Assembly (NCBI GenBank): GCA_903839715.1
Contig: CAIMDH010000123.1
Coordinates: 1-10,021 of the forward strand
Direction: 5' to 3'
Length of the DNA stretch: 10,021 bases
DNA from: an uncultured bacterium
GTDB lineage: Bacteria > Patescibacteriota > Minisyncoccia > Phycocordibacterales > UBA918
Shown here: piece after piece, positions 5,524 to 10,021 of the stretch
Layout: the number at the start of each line of letters is the position of its first letter
Position numbering within the stretch: the first letter of the stretch is position 1
Notes under the pieces: generated by a model
Told to the model about the DNA's origin: nothing
What the model saw: the letters and a program-made list of their open reading frames with translations, nothing else
The model's database searches: none
Translations under genes and position numbers: made by a program

Positions 5524-7884
5524 TTATCCGCGCTTGAGAAGCTCGACCGCTACTTCGATCGAAATGTCTTTTGTACTTACTTCGTCAGGAATACTGATAC
5601 GCTTGAAACCTTTTTTTAGGTAGCGTCCGGACTTTGATTCAAAGACGTTTATAAGTTTTCGGGTGATAGGATGAATACCAAGTTCTTTAATAAGTTTCTC
5701 GCCTTTTCGGGTTTGTTTGGCGGTCTTATAGATTTCTATAGCTCGATCGTAGGTTATGGTGTATGGATCATCACCACCCTTTAGTGAACGAAAATCTCCT
5801 GCATGCGCAAGGTATGGGCCATATTGTCCGGTGTTGGCGATGATAGGTTCATTAGTCGTGGGGTGTGTACCAAGCTCACGGGGTAGGGTCAGGTACTTGA
5901 GAGCCATTTCGAGCGTAACATCTTCACGCTTTACACCAGCTGGCAACGAGGCACGCTTGGGACTGACCTGCTTTTTACCTTTTACTTTTTCCGGATTACT
6001 GCCGAGTTGTACGTATGGTCCAAATTTACCATTAAGGACAAAGACTGACAGGTCGGTAGCAGGGTCTTGGCCGAGTGGTGCGTCAGGTTTCAGCTCGCTA
6101 CCATCGATGACACGCGCACCGTTACAGTCTGGAAATCGTCCACACGAAAGGAAGGTGCCTGATTTGCCAAGTTTAATAATCATGTCGGCTCCACACTCTG
6201 GGCACGGGAATTGCTTTGGACCAGGTCCGAGGTTGGTGATTTTTTCAATACTTTCTTTGGCAGCAACTGCCTTTTGGAATGGTAGATAAAAATCACTGAG
6301 GGTTTTTACATAGGTGCGTTTACCTTCCGCAATTTCGTCGAGCTCATCTTCCATTTCACTGGTAAAAGTGTCACTAATATAATCAGCAAAGTGCTGCTCT
6401 AGAAAAGTTGAAACGACATCTCCGGTATCGGTAGGAAGAAGAGTTCGTCCTTCTTTAAGTACATACCCACGGTCGGTGATTGTCTTCATGATAGAAGCGT
6501 ACGTAGAAGGCCGGCCGATACCTCGCTTTTCAAGTTCCTTAATTAAGCCGGCTTCGGTGTAGCGGTTTGGTGGTTCGGTTTGTTTGGTCTCTATCTCAAT
6601 CTCGCGTACGTTCACTGTATCACCTATAGCGAGCTTAGGTACTTCGGTATCTTCACCGCGGGCCCTGGTGTCTACTGCTAACCAGCCGGGGAAAACAACT
6701 CGTGAGCCGTTGACAGAGAAATCTGGAATCGTTTCGCTGCTGCCGACAATATTTGTAATAAGTTTTGAGCGCTTCATGGTGGCATCAGCCATCTGTGAAG
6801 AAACAGCACGAGTCCAGATTAATTCGTATAGCGCCTTTTGGTCACCGGTACTACCAACAGAACGCTTAGCGAAGTTGGTGGGCCGTACGGCTTCGTGTGC
6901 TTCTTGTGCCGACTTACTTTTTGTTTTGTATTTTCGCGGTGACACGTAACTCTCTCCAAAATCAGCGTGCAGTAATGCGACGATTTGCTTTTGAGCAATG
7001 TCACTCATGTTAGTACTGTCAGTACGCATATAGGTGATATGTCCTGCTTCGTAAAGTTTTTGGGCGGCACCCATAGTGCGCGAAGGAGAAAAACCGAGAC
7101 GAGTCGAAGCTGTCTGTTGGAGAGTCGAGGTGGTAAATGGAGGGCGTGGACTACGCTTGGTCTCAGTTTCTTTAAGAGCAGTAATTTCCCAAGCAGCTTT
7201 TTCGCCCACGGTCTTGATACGGTCGGCTTCGACACGGTCGCGCGGTTCGACTGAACAGGCAAAAGGAATTTGCATTTTTTTGGCGGTACTGTGTGCGGTG
7301 AGATTATAGAAAGTCTCAGGAATAAAGGCACGGATCTCACGCTCACGCTCCATGACGATACGGAGTGCAGGTGATTGCACTCGACCAGCCGAAAGCCCGT
7401 AGCGTACTTTTTTCCAGATCAGACCGGAAAGGTCGTAGCCTACCAAGCGGTCAAGTACACGTCTTGCTTCTTGAGCTTCTTTTAAATTAATATCAAGATC
7501 ACGGGGGTGCGCAATCGCTTCTTTGACGGCAGTTTCGGTGATTTCGTTGAAAGCGACCCGTTGGAGGTTTGGGTTTACGTCTTTTAGTAGCTCAGCCACG
7601 TGCCACGCAATTGCTTCTCCTTCACGGTCCGGGTCGGAGGCGAGTAGTACTTCGGTAGCACCTTTGGCGGCAGTACGTAGTCCGGCAATAACTTTGTCCT
7701 TACCGGGTGAAATAATATAGCGAGGTATAAAGCCATTTTCAACATCAACAGCGTCGGTATTACTTTTTGGTAAGTCGCGGACGTGACCAATCGAAGAAAG
7801 CACTCGGAAATTTTTTCCGAGGTATTTTTCGATAGTCTTGGCTTTGGCCGGAGACTCTACAATGACAAGGGTATAAGCACTCAT
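5524..7884 (-). CDS. topA: DNA topoisomerase I (type IA)
   Basis: Relaxes negative supercoils by transient single-strand breakage. 786 residues. The N-terminal Toprim domain has E10 in VIVESPAKAKTIEKYLG and the Mg-binding DPDREGE at 84-90. YGLSAGRVQSPALR covers 162-175. The catalytic Tyr is Y285 in HITYMRTDST. The later core includes RYTEAGLIKELEKRGIGRPS (441-460). One four-Cys zinc ribbon is present: C561, C564, C581, C587. It is followed by C-terminal topoisomerase repeats, of which at least three contain a G-x-[FY]-G-x-Y-type segment: NGKFGPYVQLG, TGQYGPYLAHA and SGRYLKKGF. I chose ATG 7884 because homology begins directly (MSAYTLVIVESPAKAK); the TTG at 7905 adds seven unsupported residues. 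It lies 69 bases downstream of dprA on the same strand, an arrangement also found in other bacteria. The stop is TAA. Confidence 0.97.
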   Translation of the reverse strand: MSAYTLVIVESPAKAKTIEKYLGKNFRVLSSIGHVRDLPKSNTDAVDVENGFIPRYIISPGKDKVIAGLRTAAKGATEVLLASDPDREGEAIAWHVAELLKDVNPNLQRVAFNEITETAVKEAIAHPRDLDINLKEAQEARRVLDRLVGYDLSGLIWKKVRYGLSAGRVQSPALRIVMEREREIRAFIPETFYNLTAHSTAKKMQIPFACSVEPRDRVEADRIKTVGEKAAWEITALKETETKRSPRPPFTTSTLQQTASTRLGFSPSRTMGAAQKLYEAGHITYMRTDSTNMSDIAQKQIVALLHADFGESYVSPRKYKTKSKSAQEAHEAVRPTNFAKRSVGSTGDQKALYELIWTRAVSSQMADATMKRSKLITNIVGSSETIPDFSVNGSRVVFPGWLAVDTRARGEDTEVPKLAIGDTVNVREIEIETKQTEPPNRYTEAGLIKELEKRGIGRPSTYASIMKTITDRGYVLKEGRTLLPTDTGDVVSTFLEQHFADYISDTFTSEMEDELDEIAEGKRTYVKTLSDFYLPFQKAVAAKESIEKITNLGPGPKQFPCPECGADMIIKLGKSGTFLSCGRFPDCNGARVIDGSELKPDAPLGQDPATDLSVFVLNGKFGPYVQLGSNPEKVKGKKQVSPKRASLPAGVKREDVTLEMALKYLTLPRELGTHPTTNEPIIANTGQYGPYLAHAGDFRSLKGGDDPYTITYDRAIEIYKTAKQTRKGEKLIKELGIHPITRKLINVFESKSGRYLKKGFKRISIPDEVSTKDISIEVAVELLKRG

Positions 7885-7925
7885 AACAATATAGTGTGCT
7901 AACAAATACTAGGATTACGTCCTTC

Positions 7926-7931
7926 TGTCAA
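7926..7931 (-). promoter_or_regulatory. Possible topA -35 element
   Basis: A consensus TTGACA (minus strand 7931-7926) lies in the dprA-topA gap. The -10 partner is weak: TATTTG at 17 bases, or TAGTAT at 14. A TATATT at 7893-7888 is only three bases before the ATG, which is too close for normal start spacing. TopA may have its own promoter in addition to read-through from dprA. Confidence 0.3.
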
Positions 7932-7953
7932 ATACTGAACCACGAATAACTTG

Positions 7954-8817
7954 CTAGAGCAGAGTTCGGTAATGAGGAGATTCATACATAATGTAGCCCT
8001 GCATTTCCATGCCCATGAGTAAAATATTGGCCTCAGAGACAGGTAGCGCAAGCAAGCGGAGTAAGCTGTCTCTGTCGCGGGGTTCGTGCAAGATCTTTAT
8101 GACCAGTTCTTCTTGTTCAGACAGAGTGGTTTTGGAAATAGGTACGATATTCTCAAAAGCTTCAATATTGAGAGCAGCAAGAATATCTGAGGCATCTGTG
8201 ACAAGGGTGGCACCAAGTTTCAAGAATTGGTGGGTACCGTAGGAATTTTTGGAAAAAATACTGCCGGGTACTGCAAGTAGTTCACGATTATAGTCTACAG
8301 CCATGCGGGCGGTAATTAGAGTGCCAGATTTTTCTCCAGCTTCTATCAATAGTGTCGCCTTGCATAATCCGGCCATGATTCGGTTGCGCTGAGGAAAGGT
8401 CCAGCTCGTCGCACCAGTTTTTGGTGAAAGTTCTGATAAAAGACCGCCGCCGCCCTCTATAATTCTTCTCGCTAGGCCCTTATGGGACGCAGGATACAAC
8501 ACAGATTCGTCTAAGCCACTACCCGGTACTGCTAGGGTATATAGGTTGTACTTTAGTGCAGTCTCATGAGCTAAGCCGTCGACACCAAGTGCTAATCCCG
8601 AAACTATCCCAACAGGATAGTTGGCCAGGCCAGAAACCAGGTGCTCGATGACTTGTTTTGCATACGTAGTGTATTTTCTAGAACCAACTACGGCCAAGAG
8701 AGATAGTTTGTCAGAAGGTAGAGTGCCTTGATACCAGAGTTGTTTTGGTGGTTGGGGTATTTCATATAGCAGTGGGGGAAATTTCTCACTAGAAAGTTTG
8801 TGTATCTCAAAGTTCAT
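7954..8817 (-). CDS. dprA: DNA processing protein DprA/Smf
   Basis: Binds incoming single-stranded DNA during natural transformation and loads RecA. 287 residues. The Rossmann-like core shows LAVVGSRKYTTYAK (41-54), VSGLALGVDGLAHETAL (72-88), PGSGLDESVLYPASH (98-112), the family signature FPQRNRIMAGLCKATLLIEA (141-160), SGTLITARMAVDYNRELLAVPG (164-185), and YGTHQFLKLGATLV (193-206). A C-terminal winged-helix-like region (about 232-287) is present, while an N-terminal SAM-like domain is absent. I chose ATG 8817 because MNFEIHKLSS leads into the core. The longer open frame to 8895 runs through a dyad and a promoter and has no conserved sequence. A TACACT hexamer sits six bases before the ATG and there is no SD, so the mRNA may be leaderless. 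No com genes are in the window. The stop is TAG. Confidence 0.95.
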   Translation of the reverse strand: MNFEIHKLSSEKFPPLLYEIPQPPKQLWYQGTLPSDKLSLLAVVGSRKYTTYAKQVIEHLVSGLANYPVGIVSGLALGVDGLAHETALKYNLYTLAVPGSGLDESVLYPASHKGLARRIIEGGGGLLSELSPKTGATSWTFPQRNRIMAGLCKATLLIEAGEKSGTLITARMAVDYNRELLAVPGSIFSKNSYGTHQFLKLGATLVTDASDILAALNIEAFENIVPISKTTLSEQEELVIKILHEPRDRDSLLRLLALPVSEANILLMGMEMQGYIMYESPHYRTLL

Positions 8818-8818
8818 A

Positions 8819-8845
8819 TTACAAGTGTAACACAGTGACTTGTAA
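8819..8845. promoter_or_regulatory. 27-base dyad between dprA and the rightward promoter, candidate operator
   Basis: A perfect inverted repeat TTACAAGT - 11 bases - ACTTGTAA starts one base upstream of the dprA ATG and ends three bases before the TTGACA of the divergent promoter. It covers the putative dprA -10. The half-site spacing of 19 bases centre to centre, close to two helical turns, suits a dimeric DNA-binding protein. I cannot name the regulator. Confidence 0.5.
8824..8829 (-). promoter_or_regulatory. Candidate leaderless -10 of dprA
   Basis: TACACT (minus strand 8829-8824, 4 of 6) is followed by exactly six bases and the ATG at 8817. No good -35 is seen at 16-18 bases. It lies within the 27-base dyad. 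Confidence 0.35.
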
Positions 8846-8848
8846 ATA

Positions 8849-8877
8849 TTGACATAACGTAGTTTTTGTTCTAAATA
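8849..8877 (+). promoter_or_regulatory. Rightward promoter for a candidate small RNA
   Basis: A consensus -35 TTGACA (8849-8854), a 17-base spacer and TAAATA (8872-8877, a weak -10) predict RNA starting near 8884. No protein gene of normal size follows before the terminator at 9055-9086. It is divergent from dprA. Confidence 0.5.
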
Positions 8878-9011
8878 TATGCAATCGTTCTTCAAGGATC
8901 CTCATGTTCCGGACCGTGCGGGAGGTACTCCCCATATTTTGTTGGTCCATAACGAGAATTCTATGTCTTTCTTTCAATAAAGTGTGTGTAACAACTGTTT
9001 GAAGGGCGTGT

Positions 9012-9047
9012 ATGAAAAAACCACCCATCAAGAAAGACTTAGCCTAA
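9012..9047 (+). CDS. Possible 11-residue micro-ORF inside the candidate RNA
   Basis: ATG 9012 to TAA 9047 encodes MKKPPIKKDLA, a basic peptide. A weak SD-like GAAGGG ends five bases before the ATG, and the intrinsic terminator begins eight bases after the stop, as in leader-peptide arrangements. It contains no Ser codons, so it does not look like a classical attenuator for serS. It may be chance. Confidence 0.15.
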   Translation: MKKPPIKKDLA

Positions 9048-9054
9048 AAAGTGT

Positions 9055-9086
9055 AAGGACATGTCTTCTCCGACAGGTCCTTTTTT
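9055..9086 (+). terminator. Intrinsic terminator upstream of serS
   Basis: AAGGACATGTC and GACAGGTCCTT form an 11-bp stem with one A-G mismatch around loop TTCTCC (9066-9071), ending in TTTTTT. It stands before the serS promoter, so it ends a transcript from the left (the candidate small RNA), not serS. Confidence 0.8.
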
Positions 9087-9090
9087 ATTT

Positions 9091-9119
9091 TAAACATTTT
9101 CCCTAGAGTGCGGTATAAT
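9091..9119 (+). promoter_or_regulatory. serS promoter
   Basis: -35 TAAACA (9091-9096, 4 of 6), spacer 17, perfect -10 TATAAT (9114-9119). RNA would start near 9126, leaving a leader of about 24 bases with AGGG (9144-9147) two bases before the ATG, a close and weak SD. Confidence 0.65.
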
Positions 9120-9149
9120 CTACCTCACTAAGTTATTGTAATTAGGGAT

Positions 9150-10021
9150 ATGTTAGATATTAAATTCATTCGTGAGAACGCCGATATTGTAAAAGCTGCT
9201 GCTAAGAAGAAGCGAATCAAGGTAGATATAGATCGTTTACTTGCCGTCGACGATGCACGGCGTGCTTTAATGACTGCACTTGAAACAAAAAAGGCCGAAC
9301 AGAATAAAGTTTCTCAAGATATTGTTCGAGCTGGAGCAGATGTGGCGCTCCGTACCCAAATGATTACTGCAATGCAAGCACTTAAGACCGAAGTCCAAAA
9401 AGAGGAGGAGGAGCTACGACCAATCATGGAGGAGTGGCAGTCACTAATGTTGCAGGTGCCAAATGTACCTGATATGTCTGTACCAGAAGGTGAGAGTGAT
9501 GCTGATAATCAAGAAGTGAGATCTTGGGGTGAGCAAACTACTTTTGCCTTTCCGGCTAAAGACCATGTGGAACTGATGACTATACACCAGATGGCCGAAT
9601 TTGAGCGCGGTGTGAAGGTGCATGGTTTCCGTGGGTACTATCTCCGCGGTGATGGTGCTCGCTTGTCTTGGGCGATTTGGAATTACGCCAACCAGTTTTT
9701 TATGAATAAGGGTTTTGAGCCACTTTTGGTCCCTTCAATTGTACGTAAGAGTAATCTCTACGGTACTGGACACCTTCCGAATGATGCAGAAGATGTGTAT
9801 AAGACTCAGGACGACGATTACCTAATTGGTACGTCTGAAGTATCAACAATGGGTCTTTATGCTGATGAAGTGCTGGAACAGTCACAACTACCTGTAAAGT
9901 TTTTGGCATTTTCACCATGTTATCGCCGCGAAGCGGGAAGTCATGGTAAAGACACTAAAGGTCTCATCCGTGTACATGAATTTTTTAAACTTGAACAAGT
10001 CATTATGTGTGAAGCGTCACA
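9150..10021 (+). CDS. serS: Seryl-tRNA synthetase, 5' part (continues beyond the window)
   Basis: A class II synthetase that charges tRNA-Ser. The first 290 residues are in the window and the frame is open at the right edge. Usual length is about 420-430, so motif 3 and the C-terminus are missing here. The N-terminal MLDIKFIREN and the following charged helices (about 30-103, with KKAEQNK and an EEEEL stretch) form the typical tRNA-binding antiparallel coiled coil, ending in the PNVPD motif (104-108). The catalytic domain shows GYYLRGDGARLSWA (162-175), GTGHLPNDAEDVYK (205-218), the serine-binding TSE (228-230), and motif 2 in CYRREAGSHGKDTKGLIR with VHEFFKLE (257-282). The segment before the catalytic domain has MTIHQMAEFERGVKVHG where HxELG-type sequence is usual, a mild divergence. 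The start is ATG 9150, supported by the promoter and by homology from residue 1. Confidence 0.96.
   Translation, partial: MLDIKFIRENADIVKAAAKKKRIKVDIDRLLAVDDARRALMTALETKKAEQNKVSQDIVRAGADVALRTQMITAMQALKTEVQKEEEELRPIMEEWQSLMLQVPNVPDMSVPEGESDADNQEVRSWGEQTTFAFPAKDHVELMTIHQMAEFERGVKVHGFRGYYLRGDGARLSWAIWNYANQFFMNKGFEPLLVPSIVRKSNLYGTGHLPNDAEDVYKTQDDDYLIGTSEVSTMGLYADEVLEQSQLPVKFLAFSPCYRREAGSHGKDTKGLIRVHEFFKLEQVIMCEAS

Larger units (their letters stand above)
8884..9086 (+). ncRNA. Candidate structured small RNA of about 200 nt, unknown family
   Basis: Lies between a TTGACA promoter and an intrinsic terminator in a 332-base gap with no recognisable protein gene. Internal pairing supports a folded RNA. 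A long-range stem joins 8961-8973 to 9030-9042 (9 perfect pairs GTCTTTCTT/AAGAAAGAC, one T-T mismatch, then CTA/TAG). A local hairpin GGGAG-GTA-CTCCC sits around 8920-8932, nested in GGACC/GGTCC. I compared it by eye with SRP RNA, 6S RNA, RNase P RNA, tmRNA and T-box leaders and saw none of their conserved motifs. It could instead be an untranslated leader of the 11-codon frame at 9012, or a decayed gene. The 5' end is predicted from the promoter only. Confidence 0.4.

Noticed and set aside
7885..7905. TTG start of topA at 7905
   Set aside because: It adds seven residues before MSAYTLVIVESPAKAK without family support or an SD at a normal distance.
464..8817. UGA recoding, because none of the six complete genes ends in TGA
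   Set aside because: All stops are TAA or TAG, but six genes are too few, and no in-frame TGA is needed to extend any protein.
8818..8895. N-terminal extension of DprA to 8895
   Set aside because: It starts with TTG, runs through a dyad and divergent promoter, and adds Cys-rich sequence not typical of DprA. ATG 8817 fits the family.
8819..9031. 70-codon minus-strand open frame over the candidate RNA
   Set aside because: It overlaps the promoter, dyad and hairpins, shows no recognisable domain, and is antisense to a terminator-bounded unit. Most likely a chance frame.
8884..9149. T-box or leader-peptide attenuator controlling serS
   Set aside because: No T-box sequence or Ser-rich leader peptide is seen, and serS has its own TATAAT promoter after the terminator.

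Overview
The window is a compact bacterial chromosome segment of housekeeping genes with short gaps. It holds seven protein genes (a peroxiredoxin, miaA, parB, rel, topA, dprA and the 5' part of serS), one intact tRNA-Leu and one broken tRNA-Leu. Lineage is an inference, not proven. The mixture of a shortened Rel protein, a ParB with a long Pro/Val-rich tail, a tRNA without encoded CCA and start codons sitting directly behind -10 boxes would fit a small-genome lineage such as Candidate Phyla Radiation / Patescibacteria (Parcubacteria-like).

Layout. 1-195: a tandem repeat of 81-base units cut by the window edge. 196-463: a non-coding stretch rich in hairpins, with a 19-base dyad and two TATAAT boxes in front of a 2-Cys peroxiredoxin (464-1063, +). 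1109-2360 (-): a tRNA block and miaA. In transcription order this is a tRNA-Leu(CAA) that breaks off in its T-arm, a run of three hairpins, an intact tRNA-Leu(CAA), a strong hairpin terminator, then miaA. 2445-3866 (+): parB with its own extended -10 promoter and Shine-Dalgarno (SD) sequence. A perfect 18-bp bidirectional terminator separates it from the convergent rel gene. 3918-8817 (-): dprA, topA and rel in that transcription order, each with a candidate promoter. 8818-9149: a 332-base gap that looks busy rather than empty, with a 27-base dyad, a consensus TTGACA promoter pointing right, a candidate small RNA of about 200 nt and an intrinsic terminator. serS follows from its own promoter at 9150 and runs off the window.

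How the parts relate. MiaA prenylates A37 of tRNAs with A36-A37-A38, and the intact tRNA-Leu(CAA) beside it has exactly that sequence, so enzyme and substrate are neighbours. Rel (ppGpp), SerRS and MiaA all touch translation status. TopA, DprA and ParB act on DNA topology, recombination/uptake and segregation. dprA-topA is a gene pair also seen in other bacteria.

Most unusual points: (i) the truncated but base-pair-compensated tRNA-Leu followed directly by perfect hairpins; (ii) the candidate small RNA between dprA and serS with a dyad between the divergent promoters; (iii) miaA, rel and dprA each having exactly six bases between a -10-like hexamer and the ATG, which predicts leaderless mRNAs; (iv) the 81-base repeat array. 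No mobile-element genes or CRISPR array are visible.
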